This document shows positions 16,634-24,395 of a stretch of DNA of 35,667 nucleotides, piece by piece. Positions within the stretch are counted from its first letter, which is position 1; each line of letters opens with the position of its first letter. A program made the position numbers and the translations under genes. Origin of the DNA: UBA7239 sp035456205. Lineage in GTDB: Bacteria; Pseudomonadota; Gammaproteobacteria; Pseudomonadales; UBA7239. A model generated the notes under the pieces. The model searched no databases, was not told the DNA's origin, and saw only the letters and a list, made by a program, of their open reading frames with translations. The stretch spans positions 1-35,667 of the forward strand of contig DATIDQ010000004.1 of NCBI GenBank assembly GCA_035456205.1, read 5' to 3'.

Positions 16634-18271
16634 ATGCGCCTGACTGAAATAAAACTTCCACTGGATCACCCGCCTGAAGCGCTGCGTGCTGCCATTCTCG
16701 AAAGGCTTGGTATCGATAGCAGTGAATTGCTTGCCTTCACCATTTTTAAACGCAGTTACGATGCACGAAAAAGAAGTGCCATCCAGTTAATCTATATCGT
16801 CGATGCACAAGTGCAGCATGAAGAAAAACTGCTGCAAAAATTTTCCGACCATCAACATATCAAAGCCACGCCGGATATGGCTTATCAATTCGTCACTCAG
16901 GCATCGACGGCACAGCAATACAGACCCGTTGTTAATAGACCAGTAGTTATCGGCATGGGGCCTTGCGGTATTTTTGCCGGATTATTGCTCGCACAAATGG
17001 GCTTTCGCCCGATTATTCTTGAACGCGGCAAAGCCGTGCGCGAACGCACACAAGATACCTGGGGTTTGTGGCGTAACCATACACTGAACCCTGAATCCAA
17101 CGTGCAATTTGGCGAGGGCGGCGCTGGTACATTTTCAGACGGAAAACTGTACAGCCAGATTAAAGATCCAAAGTTTTACGGCAGAAAAGTGCTGGAAGAA
17201 TTTGTGAAAGCCGGTGCGCCGGAAGAAATCCTGTTTATCAGCAAACCGCATATCGGCACGTTCAAACTGGTGTCGATGGTGGAAAACATACGCGCCACCA
17301 TTGAAGCACTCGGTGGCGAAATCCGTTTCAGTGAACGTGTTACCGATATCAATATCGAGAACCATCATGGAAACAACGCTGTGCGTGGCGTAACACTGGC
17401 CAGCGGCGAAACGATTGTGACTGACCATGTTGTATTGGCTGTCGGTCACAGTGCACGTGACACGTTTGAAATGTTGCACGAACGCGGCGTGTATATGGAA
17501 GCCAAACCGTTTTCTATCGGCTTCCGTATCGAACATCCGCAATCACTGATTGATACCTGCCGCTTCGGAAAAAATGCCGGCCATCCCTTACTGGGCGCTG
17601 CGGATTACAAACTGGTGCATCACGCCAGCAATGGTCGTTCGGTGTACAGTTTTTGTATGTGCCCCGGCGGCACAGTGGTAGCTGCAACATCGGAACCGGA
17701 ACGTGTTGTTACCAACGGCATGAGCCAGTATTCGCGCAATGAACGCAATGCCAATGCCGGCATTGTGGTTGACCTCACACCCGCAGATTATCCAGCTGAT
17801 CCAGTAAAAAACAGCCCACTTTCCGGCATTGCATTCCAACGCCACTGGGAATCCCGCGCCTTTGAACTCGGCGGCCGCGACTATTCGGCGCCGGTACAAC
17901 GTGTGGGTGATTTTCTTGCAGGTCGCGCTTCAACAGACGTTGGCACTGTTATCCCGTCGTATAAACCTGCAGTGAAATGGACAGACCTTTCCACCGCCCT
18001 TCCTGATTATGCCATCACTGCAATCCGTGAAGCTTTACCAACCTTTGACAAAAACATTCGCGGTTTTGCACTGGAAGATGCTGTTCTCACGGCAGTTGAA
18101 ACCCGCACTTCCTCGCCATTGCGCATCACGCGCAATGAACAATTCCAGAGCCTGAATGTAAAAGGATTATTTCCTGCTGGCGAAGGCGCAGGTTATGCCG
18201 GCGGCATTTTATCAGCGGGTGTAGACGGGATTCGTATCGCAGAAGCGGTAGCTTTGAGCATAAATGCCTAG
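16634..18271 (+). CDS. NAD(P)/FAD-dependent dehydrogenase, COG2509 type
   Basis: This 545-residue flavoprotein has a family-specific N-terminal domain (residues 1-95, starting MRLTEIKLPLDHPPEAL). It is followed by a dinucleotide-binding motif, VIGMGPCGIFAGLLLAQMG, and the COG2509 hallmark QFGEGGAGTFSDGKLYS. A C-terminal GLFPAGEGAGYAGGI motif contacts FAD. The family is widespread but its substrate is unknown. The ATG at 16634 is preceded by AGGAAAG at a slightly long spacing. The gene ends in a CTAG palindrome that it shares with the convergent TlpA-like gene, so both stop codons occupy the same four bases. Confidence 0.88.
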   Translation: MRLTEIKLPLDHPPEALRAAILERLGIDSSELLAFTIFKRSYDARKRSAIQLIYIVDAQVQHEEKLLQKFSDHQHIKATPDMAYQFVTQASTAQQYRPVVNRPVVIGMGPCGIFAGLLLAQMGFRPIILERGKAVRERTQDTWGLWRNHTLNPESNVQFGEGGAGTFSDGKLYSQIKDPKFYGRKVLEEFVKAGAPEEILFISKPHIGTFKLVSMVENIRATIEALGGEIRFSERVTDINIENHHGNNAVRGVTLASGETIVTDHVVLAVGHSARDTFEMLHERGVYMEAKPFSIGFRIEHPQSLIDTCRFGKNAGHPLLGAADYKLVHHASNGRSVYSFCMCPGGTVVAATSEPERVVTNGMSQYSRNERNANAGIVVDLTPADYPADPVKNSPLSGIAFQRHWESRAFELGGRDYSAPVQRVGDFLAGRASTDVGTVIPSYKPAVKWTDLSTALPDYAITAIREALPTFDKNIRGFALEDAVLTAVETRTSSPLRITRNEQFQSLNVKGLFPAGEGAGYAGGILSAGVDGIRIAEAVALSINA

Positions 18272-18756
18272 TGTTGGCATTGTTGCAATGCTGATTGCAA
18301 TTTTTCCAGTGTAATTTTTCCCACTACCGACCAACATATTATGCGATCCGGTTTGAGCAATACCGTGAAAGGCACCGCACGTGATTCATTGCCATACTCT
18401 TCCAACAATTCACCGGGAAACCCCGTGTTAACCAGCGTCTGAAACGGCATGGCCATTTTCTGCCACTGCTGACGCGTTTCCTCTTCGCTACTGAGCGAAA
18501 TACCCAACGTCCGTATGTTGCTATTTTTCGCTGAAAAATCAGCCAATACAGGCATATCTACAATACAAGGAGCACAATCCACACGCCAGAACGCCAGCAG
18601 TGTCCATTGTGCTGGTTGCTTTCCTAGCTCGAATTCTTTTCCTGATACCGCATCGGGAAAACTGAAATCATGTTCAGTATTTTTGTCTGAAGCACCAACA
18701 GGAAACGCGAGAAAATAAAACAATACAACCAGAGATATTTTCCCGATATTCATCAT
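18268..18756 (-). CDS. TlpA/ResA-like secreted thioredoxin-fold protein
   Basis: This 162-residue protein has an N-terminal hydrophobic signal sequence ending near FPVGASD. A thioredoxin-fold domain follows with WRVDCAPC (redox pair C61, C64) and the cis-proline segment AVPFTVLL. TlpA-like proteins act outside the cytoplasmic membrane, usually reducing disulfides during cytochrome c or copper-centre assembly. The ATG at 18756 overlaps the stop of the upstream outer-membrane-like gene as TGATG, with an alternative ATG directly after it at 18753. There is no separate ribosome site, so the two proteins are probably made together. A shared role with the upstream gene product, which has two conserved-looking cysteines, is inference. 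Confidence 0.85.
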   Translation of the reverse strand: MMNIGKISLVVLFYFLAFPVGASDKNTEHDFSFPDAVSGKEFELGKQPAQWTLLAFWRVDCAPCIVDMPVLADFSAKNSNIRTLGISLSSEEETRQQWQKMAMPFQTLVNTGFPGELLEEYGNESRAVPFTVLLKPDRIICWSVVGKITLEKLQSALQQCQH

Positions 18757-19709
18757 CAAAACCGTACTGTCAAACCAGCAATCAGTGCACGATCGCTGGA
18801 CAGCTGCGTACCGTTAAAATCACGATACACCGGCAACTGCACAAACGAATACAAATCAACCTTGGGTGTAATGGAGTAACTTGCGCCCGGACTCAGGGAA
18901 ACAATATTACTGCCGCTATCATCCGGTTCAGCTTCATAACCACTGTCGCGCCACTTGTGCTGGTAATTGACTTGCAACTGCAAGCCCAGTCTTTCAGTCG
19001 CGCTGTAACGGTAACCGAGATCCAGCCCAAAACTTTCACCCGGTTTGAAATGGTTGCGGGAGTCCAGCGCACGCTGCGCCAAGCCCTGCACAAACCAGCT
19101 GCTGTGCCACTCAGGTACTTGCACAGTATAAAAAGCCCCCAGCAACATATCGGTAGTACCTGTGCCTGGCTGCAAAGTGCGTTCAGCTTCTTCGCCAGCA
19201 CTATTGTCTACATCAAAATGTCCTGTCGGTAATTTGACGCCGCCCAACACACCGTAAGCCTGTTTGTGTTGTTCCAGCGCAGACAACTGCAAACGCCCCA
19301 ACACCTTCACATCTCCCAGCTCGGTAAAATCCCAATTTTCCGACTCTGGGCCAGTATCTTCGTTATGTACATGATCATGGTTGCGCGACACCACAGGCAC
19401 ACTCACAGACACACCCCAACCTTTTCCTGATGCGTAATCCAGCGTGGTTTGCAGATTGCGGTTCACGGTGCGCACTTCATCGTGTTCACCTTCTTCGCGG
19501 GATGGATGCCCGCTGCCAGTACCGTTACGTAATTCGTCCTGATTGATGTATTCATAGCGTGTATCCAGGCGCCAGCCCGGCTCCGTCAACAGATTCATGC
19601 CATTCCAGCTGGTGTTCACCAGACAATAAGCGGAACCACAACTGGCTTGTGCAGAATGCATCACAGAAAAAAACAGTGGTAACGCGACCAGTGGGAAATA
19701 GCGTTTCAT
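18756..19709 (-). CDS. Outer-membrane beta-barrel-like protein with signal peptide
   Basis: This 317-residue protein begins with a clear signal peptide (MKRYFPLVALPLFFSVMHSA, cleavage near QA-SC). The mature start, SCGSAYCLVNTSWNGM, carries cysteines 24 and 29. The rest alternates in a way typical of beta-strands, rich in aromatic and Gly residues, and the chain ends in Phe (GLTVRF), the usual BAM recognition end. It resembles transporter-like or MetA-pathway-type outer-membrane proteins, but I cannot name it. I chose ATG 19709 because it starts the signal peptide and has GGAAG just upstream; an extension to 19775 would run through hairpin DNA. It is co-translated with the TlpA-like gene. A terminator lies 15 bases upstream of its start. 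Confidence 0.75.
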   Translation of the reverse strand: MKRYFPLVALPLFFSVMHSAQASCGSAYCLVNTSWNGMNLLTEPGWRLDTRYEYINQDELRNGTGSGHPSREEGEHDEVRTVNRNLQTTLDYASGKGWGVSVSVPVVSRNHDHVHNEDTGPESENWDFTELGDVKVLGRLQLSALEQHKQAYGVLGGVKLPTGHFDVDNSAGEEAERTLQPGTGTTDMLLGAFYTVQVPEWHSSWFVQGLAQRALDSRNHFKPGESFGLDLGYRYSATERLGLQLQVNYQHKWRDSGYEAEPDDSGSNIVSLSPGASYSITPKVDLYSFVQLPVYRDFNGTQLSSDRALIAGLTVRF

Positions 19710-19724
19710 CGACGAGCTTCCAAT

Positions 19725-19755
19725 AAAAAAGGTGTCGCATTGTAAAGGCGACACC
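19725..19755 (-). terminator. Intrinsic terminator just upstream of the outer-membrane-like gene
   Basis: Read on the minus strand there is a perfect 8-base-pair stem, GGTGTCGC paired with GCGACACC (19748-19755 with 19731-19738), a 9-base loop, then six T residues (19730-19725). This is a classic rho-independent terminator shape. It follows the aldehyde dehydrogenase gene but ends only 3 bases before the GGAAG ribosome site and 15 bases before the start codon of the next gene. It may therefore act as an attenuator as well as a terminator. Confidence 0.8.
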
Positions 19756-19766
19756 CTCTGGACGCG

Positions 19767-19785
19767 CTGCGACATGATGTCGCAG
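19767..19785 (-). promoter_or_regulatory. Second hairpin / 19-base dyad sharing the terminator stem sequence
   Basis: CTGCGACA (19767-19774) and TGTCGCAG (19778-19785) form a perfect 8-base-pair dyad with a 3-base centre. Its core, GCGACA/TGTCGC, is the same as in the terminator stem 11 bases away. In RNA the arms of the two hairpins could therefore pair with each other as an alternative fold. As DNA it could be a protein operator. Confidence 0.65.
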
Positions 19786-19809
19786 GTATTGGCGTTATTT
19801 TAATCCCGC

Positions 19810-21249
19810 TTATTTTTTTATCATGGAATCCAGAATCTTGTTGACCTTATCGGTATACGGCGGCTTCATGCCCATCACCTGCACCATATTGATTCTGGAT
19901 TGCGTGTAAACCGCACGGCCATGGCTGAATGTTTTGAAACCTTCAACACCATGATAGCTGCCCATGCCGCTTGCGCCGATACCACCAAACGGCAAGTCTT
20001 CACAGCTGACATGCTGCATCACATCATTGATCGCTACACCGCCAGAGATAGTGCGTGACAACACGCGCTCTTTCTCACGCGCATCATCGGAGAATAAATA
20101 TAATCCCAGAGGACGAGGATGGGCGTTGATATACTCAATCGCATCATCAATATGGTTATAGCTCTTGATCGGCAGCAACGGCCCGAAAATCTCTTCCTGC
20201 ATCACTTTCATCGATTCTTTCGGTTCGATGATCAATGTCGGCGGAATTTTATGCACGCCCTCTTTCTGCATGGCAAAACTTTCTTTCGCCGGATTCACAA
20301 CACGGATTTCGCCGTCCTGCGCCTTGGCATCATCGATATAACCCTGCAAACGGGCATAGTGCCGCGCGTTGACCATTGAGGTGTAGTCCGGATTGTCGCG
20401 AATAGTCGGGAATTGTTCCGCAAAAGCATTTTCGATTTCAGCGATCAATTCATTCAATGATGCGCTATGCACCAGCACATAATCCGGCGACAAACACACC
20501 TGCCCCATATTCAATGCCTTGCCAATGGCAATCGCTTTCCCCGCTTTTTTCAGGTCTGCATTGCGCCCCACGACCACTGGCGATTTACCACCCAGTTCCA
20601 GAGTGACCGGGGTGAGATTATCCGCAGCTGCATGCAAAATATGTTTGCCCACACTGGTCGCACCCGTAAAAAGAATATGATCAAACGGCAGCGCAGCAAA
20701 CGCAGCGCCCACATCCTGCTCGCCTGTCACTGCCACTAACTCTTCCGGATCAAAATACTGGCTGATCAACTGTTGCAATAATGCTGATGTATGCGGTGTG
20801 AACTCTGACAATTTCAACATGCAGCGATTGCCTGCTGCAAAAATCGCACCGAGCGAACTCATTGGCACCCACACCGGAAAATTCCATGTCGCAATGGCAC
20901 CAATCACACCTTTAGGCTGGTAATGAACCGCTGCTTTCGCACCAAGAATATTGAGCGGAAAATCAACATGGCGCTTCTCCGGTTTCATCCAGCGCTGCAT
21001 ATTTTTTTTTGCATAATTCAGCGAGTTCAATGAACCGAAAATATCCGCCATGCGCGCCTGGTGCTGCGAGCGGTTGCCAAAATCTGTTGATGTGGCTTCA
21101 CAGAGGGCTACCTGATTATCCACCAGCAAACTGATGACACGATCTATACGGTTGATACGCGTCACTGGAGAGACCACAGCCTCGCGTTCAAACGCACGGC
21201 GCTGGCGATCCAGCAAAACGGGTAGTTGATCAACCGGGGTATGGAACAT
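19810..21249 (-). CDS. calB: Coniferyl-aldehyde-dehydrogenase-like NAD(P) aldehyde dehydrogenase
   Basis: This 479-residue protein of the aldehyde dehydrogenase superfamily has GAIATWNFPVWVPM (Asn123), FTGATSVGK, LELGGKSPVVV (general base Glu219) and NMGQVCLSPDY (nucleophile Cys252). The short length, the cysteine context and the C-terminal YTDKVNKILDSMIKK match the coniferyl aldehyde dehydrogenase (CalB) branch, which also oxidises various aliphatic and aromatic aldehydes. The symbol is by resemblance only. I chose ATG 21249 because GGAG lies 6 bases upstream; the frame extends to a TTG at 21264 with no better site. A terminator lies beyond its 3' end. It diverges from the GGDEF gene across 193 bases. 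Confidence 0.88.
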   Translation of the reverse strand: MFHTPVDQLPVLLDRQRRAFEREAVVSPVTRINRIDRVISLLVDNQVALCEATSTDFGNRSQHQARMADIFGSLNSLNYAKKNMQRWMKPEKRHVDFPLNILGAKAAVHYQPKGVIGAIATWNFPVWVPMSSLGAIFAAGNRCMLKLSEFTPHTSALLQQLISQYFDPEELVAVTGEQDVGAAFAALPFDHILFTGATSVGKHILHAAADNLTPVTLELGGKSPVVVGRNADLKKAGKAIAIGKALNMGQVCLSPDYVLVHSASLNELIAEIENAFAEQFPTIRDNPDYTSMVNARHYARLQGYIDDAKAQDGEIRVVNPAKESFAMQKEGVHKIPPTLIIEPKESMKVMQEEIFGPLLPIKSYNHIDDAIEYINAHPRPLGLYLFSDDAREKERVLSRTISGGVAINDVMQHVSCEDLPFGGIGASGMGSYHGVEGFKTFSHGRAVYTQSRINMVQVMGMKPPYTDKVNKILDSMIKK

Positions 21250-21352
21250 GGCTATCTCCAGCAAATAATCGAGAAACAGCTAACATGATTGCACGAGCTT
21301 GTACGGAGCAACAATCGGCAAAATGCCATGTCAGGTTGATTACAGGCCGGAT

Positions 21353-21366
21353 TGGCGGAACCGCCA
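21353..21366. promoter_or_regulatory. 14-base palindrome between the aldehyde dehydrogenase and GGDEF genes
   Basis: TGGCGGAACCGCCA has perfect 6-base arms around AA in the divergent intergenic region. No T-run follows, so it is more likely a protein-binding site than a terminator. The regulator is unknown. Confidence 0.4.
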
Positions 21367-21442
21367 TTTATGACCTAGGCTTGTGTGTGTAAACGCCTTC
21401 AGGGAAGACGCCTTGTATGCTGTCGCTGGATGAACCTGCTTT

Positions 21443-22414
21443 ATGACAGACGATACCAATCCGCTACTGAAAGTCCTGCTGGTTGAAGACAACAGCCTGG
21501 ATCGCGCATCGTTATTGCGCGCTCTACGCCATCACAATCAAGGCATCTACATTACTGAAGCATCCAGCGTGTCTGCGGCTTGCCTGCAACTGACGTCACA
21601 TCAATTTGATGTCATTCTGGCTGAGTACGAATTGCACGATGGAAATGCGCTGGCCATTCTGTCCCAGATAAATGCCATGCCCAGCGACAGGCCGGCCGTC
21701 ATTATTATTGGCGGCTACAGTGATGATGCGCTGGCAGAACAATGCATTCTCACCGGCGCGCAAGCCTATCTCATCAAGGAAGATATTCGCCCCGGTTCAC
21801 TGCTCAGCACCATTGCACAGGCCAAACAGCACGTCCGGCAACTGGAAGACCTGCAGATTGAAGCCGCACATTTGCGTGTGCAGGCAGAACACGATGCACT
21901 GACAGGCCTGTACAACCGCCATGTATTCGATGAGACGCTGCGTGTCTGTATCGCGCAAGCGGAGCGCTATAAACGCACGTTTGCCTTGCTGATGATTGAT
22001 CTCGACGACTTCAAACAGATCAATGACAAGTGGGGACATTGCACGGGTGACGCCCTGCTGCAAGCCATTGCCGGCAAACTGTGCGATGTCACACGGGATA
22101 GTGACCGGGTTTGCCGTATCGGCGGGGACGAATTTGCTATTTTGCTGCCTGAAATCCTCAACCATCGCCAACCGGCCATACTCGCAGAGCGCCTGGCAGA
22201 AGTGCTACTGGACCCTTTACACGCTTTCGAGACAGATATTCTGGTTACCGCCAGTATCGGCATCGCCATCTATCCGGACAACGGCACCACCGCAGACGCA
22301 CTGTTGCACAATGCCGATAAAGCCATGTATCGCTGCAAACAACGGGCACACTATCCGGAAGCCGGCACCGATTTCAGCAATATTGTGCACATCTTGCCAA
22401 CACGCCCCGGTTGA
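21443..22414 (+). CDS. Receiver-GGDEF protein (diguanylate cyclase) with a non-canonical receiver
   Basis: This 323-residue protein has a receiver domain at residues 8-130 and a GGDEF domain at about 148-310. The cyclase has intact RIGGDEF (227-231), the MIDLDDFKQIND substrate/metal region, and an RxxD inhibitory site (R218-D221) five residues before GGDEF. It should therefore make cyclic-di-GMP with product feedback. In the receiver, the acidic pair (E15, D16) and the lysine (K112) are present. The phosphoacceptor position, normally Asp, is Glu61 (DVILAEYELHDG). The domain may thus work without phosphorylation or be fixed in an active-like state. There are no membrane segments. The stop lies in a repeat 84 bases before trxB. 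Confidence 0.9.
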   Translation: MTDDTNPLLKVLLVEDNSLDRASLLRALRHHNQGIYITEASSVSAACLQLTSHQFDVILAEYELHDGNALAILSQINAMPSDRPAVIIIGGYSDDALAEQCILTGAQAYLIKEDIRPGSLLSTIAQAKQHVRQLEDLQIEAAHLRVQAEHDALTGLYNRHVFDETLRVCIAQAERYKRTFALLMIDLDDFKQINDKWGHCTGDALLQAIAGKLCDVTRDSDRVCRIGGDEFAILLPEILNHRQPAILAERLAEVLLDPLHAFETDILVTASIGIAIYPDNGTTADALLHNADKAMYRCKQRAHYPEAGTDFSNIVHILPTRPG

Positions 22415-22439
22415 TTGCCCGCCCTGTTTGATTGCCCGC
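22411..22439 (+). repeat. 12-base direct repeat across the GGDEF-gene stop
   Basis: TTGATTGCCCGC occurs at 22411-22422 and 22428-22439, with a period of 17. The first copy contains the TGA stop of the GGDEF gene. Confidence 0.85.
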
Positions 22440-22497
22440 TCCAAGCCTCTCACCTATCATGGCCGCCTTTCTTCCAGCAGTTACGGAGCAAGCGTTC

Positions 22498-23457
22498 ATG
22501 AGCACGCCACAACACCATCGCCTGATTATTCTCGGCTCAGGCCCCGCCGGTTACACCGCCGCCGTTTACGCGGCGCGCGCCAACCTGAAACCGGTACTGA
22601 TCACAGGTATGCAACAAGGCGGCCAATTGACCACCACGACGGAAGTCGATAACTGGCCAGGCGATGTGCACGGCTTGCAAGGCCCTGACTTGATGGTGCG
22701 GATGCAGCAACATGCAGAACGTTTCGCGACAGAAATTATTTTTGATCACATCCACGAATGCGATCTGAAAAAACGCCCGTTCACACTCACCGGCAACAAC
22801 ACGTATACCTGCGATGCATTGATTATCGCCACGGGTGCTTCTGCGCAATATCTTGGCCTGCCATCCGAAACAGCGTTTATGGGACAAGGCGTTTCCGCTT
22901 GCGCAACCTGCGACGGCTTTTTTTATCGTGATCAAAAAGTTGCAGTCATCGGTGGCGGCAATACTGCTGTGGAAGAAGCGCTGTATCTGTCAAACATTGC
23001 CAGCCACGTTACGCTGATCCACCGCCGCGATTCCTTGAAGTCAGAAAAAATCCTGCAAGACCATTTATTTGAAAAAGCCAAAAACGGGAATATCACTATC
23101 TTGTGGAATCACACACTGGATGAAGTGTTGGGCGGCGCTACAGGCGTGACAGGATTGCGCGCCAAAAATACACAGGATGGCAGCACACAGGATATCGACC
23201 TCAGCGGCGTTTTTATCGCTATCGGCCACAAACCGAATACCGATATTTTTGAAGGCCAGCTTGAAATGCACAACGGCTACCTGAAAATTAACAGCGGTTT
23301 AACGGGCAATGCTACAGCAACCAGTATCGAAGGTGTTTTTGCAGCGGGCGATGTGGCAGACCATGTTTATCGTCAGGCTGTGACTTCTGCTGGCGCCGGC
23401 TGCATGGCCGCACTGGATGCCGAGAAATATCTGGACCTGTTGGCTAAAGCTGGCTGA
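22498..23457 (+). CDS. trxB: Thioredoxin-disulfide reductase
   Basis: This 319-residue flavoprotein is of standard length. It has an FAD-binding LGSGPAGYTAAVYAARA start, the redox centre SACATCDG (C135, C138), an NADPH-binding VIGGGNTAVEEAL motif and the C-terminal AAGDVAD FAD motif. TrxB passes electrons from NADPH to thioredoxin in the cytoplasm. I chose ATG 22498, after GGAG at 22484-22487 and matching the family N-terminus; in-frame upstream starts from 22432 would add an unrelated leader. It stands between the GGDEF gene and the convergent DUF1285 gene. Confidence 0.96.
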   Translation: MSTPQHHRLIILGSGPAGYTAAVYAARANLKPVLITGMQQGGQLTTTTEVDNWPGDVHGLQGPDLMVRMQQHAERFATEIIFDHIHECDLKKRPFTLTGNNTYTCDALIIATGASAQYLGLPSETAFMGQGVSACATCDGFFYRDQKVAVIGGGNTAVEEALYLSNIASHVTLIHRRDSLKSEKILQDHLFEKAKNGNITILWNHTLDEVLGGATGVTGLRAKNTQDGSTQDIDLSGVFIAIGHKPNTDIFEGQLEMHNGYLKINSGLTGNATATSIEGVFAAGDVADHVYRQAVTSAGAGCMAALDAEKYLDLLAKAG

Positions 23458-23477
23458 TGTTTACCGGCTAATTTTTA
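23450..23477. repeat. Imperfect 14-base tandem duplication at the trxB end
   Basis: CTGGCTGATGTTTA (23450-23463) and CCGGCTAATTTTTA (23464-23477) match at 11 of 14 positions. The first copy holds the trxB TGA. The second ends in the TAA of the convergent DUF1285 gene, read on the minus strand. Confidence 0.6.
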
Positions 23478-24041
23478 TAAGCGCCCCAGATCAAACTGCT
23501 GACCCGCACTCTCGATAATCAGGTAAGGCTCGCCTTGCCTGATCACTTCACGACCGCGCTCCACCAATTCATAAAATACCGGGCGGTGAATGCGCGCTTC
23601 CATGCCTCCCCGCACCTGTATATACGGGCGCGGCTCCCCACTGAGCGAATCTGTTTGTACACGTAACGGATGTTCTGCATCCAGCCGGACAATATCATCC
23701 GTCAATGTGCGGAAAAACAGGACAGACTCTTTACCATCCCTGTCATTTTCTTGTGTCATGCCCACTGCAATAAACGGCACATCATCAACCTGAATGCGTA
23801 CTTTCTCGACAGGAGATACCAGAAAATATTCATCGCCTTCGCGCTTGAGAATTGAAGACAACAATTTCACCAGCGGTTGGCGCAAGAAAGGTCGCCCTTC
23901 GTGAAACCAGCTGCCGTCGCGCGCGATACGGATATCCATATCGCCACAAAAAGCGGGATTCCACTGATCTACCGGCGGCAGGCCTTTCCCTTCCAGTTTT
24001 CCCGCATAGGAAAGGAAATTCTGGAAGCCGGCATCAACCAT
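23475..24041 (-). CDS. DUF1285 family protein
   Basis: This 188-residue soluble protein has features of the DUF1285 family: PVDQWNPAFCGDMDIRIARDG, GTWF-like SWFHEGRPFLRQPLVKLLSS, and EYFLVSPVEKVRI. The family has a known fold but no assigned reaction. It is the last gene of a tight minus-strand series, starting 6 bases after the small ABM-like gene, with no strong ribosome site of its own. It probably belongs to the same transcript, although members of this family also occur elsewhere without these neighbours, so a functional link is uncertain. Confidence 0.82.
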   Translation of the reverse strand: MVDAGFQNFLSYAGKLEGKGLPPVDQWNPAFCGDMDIRIARDGSWFHEGRPFLRQPLVKLLSSILKREGDEYFLVSPVEKVRIQVDDVPFIAVGMTQENDRDGKESVLFFRTLTDDIVRLDAEHPLRVQTDSLSGEPRPYIQVRGGMEARIHRPVFYELVERGREVIRQGEPYLIIESAGQQFDLGRL

Positions 24042-24047
24042 CTGACA

Positions 24048-24383
24048 TTAACCCAGCCTGCGATATACATAACGTGTCGGAACTTTTCTTGAACAAGCCA
24101 CCATGCGCACCAGATAATCTGCGTAGGCAAAATGTTCTTCGTTAAACTTGTCCATTGCCATCTGGCTTGTCCAACCTTCAAGCCATGCTATCTGGGTCTC
24201 CACACAACAGATGACATCAATATTTTTGCAATCCGGCATTGTTTTCAAGAACTCATGCCACTCTTCCGAGAGTTTTTTTGCCTCTTCAAAATGCCCCATA
24301 GTCGGCTCCATACGACAAAGCACCACAACAGATTTATCGACAGGTTTATCAACGACGGGAGGAACAACAGGCTTGTCTGACAT
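24048..24383 (-). CDS. Small protein, possibly ABM/dimeric alpha-beta barrel fold
   Basis: This 111-residue protein has a proline/valine/lysine-rich leader, MSDKPVVPPVVDKPVDK. A segment VVVLCRMEPTMGHFEEAKKL and EEWHEFLKTMPDCKNIDVICC follow, resembling the first strand and helix of antibiotic-biosynthesis-monooxygenase-like dimeric barrels. EGWTSQMAMDKFNEEHF fits the second helix. The family call is tentative because the fold is judged by eye. Start ATG 24383 has GGAG five bases upstream. The gene lies 12 bases after the PhyH-like gene and 6 bases before DUF1285, so it is in the same operon. The leader has repeated PxVxKP units of unknown meaning. Confidence 0.6.
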   Translation of the reverse strand: MSDKPVVPPVVDKPVDKSVVVLCRMEPTMGHFEEAKKLSEEWHEFLKTMPDCKNIDVICCVETQIAWLEGWTSQMAMDKFNEEHFAYADYLVRMVACSRKVPTRYVYRRLG

Positions 24384-24395
24384 AAGAACTCCAGT

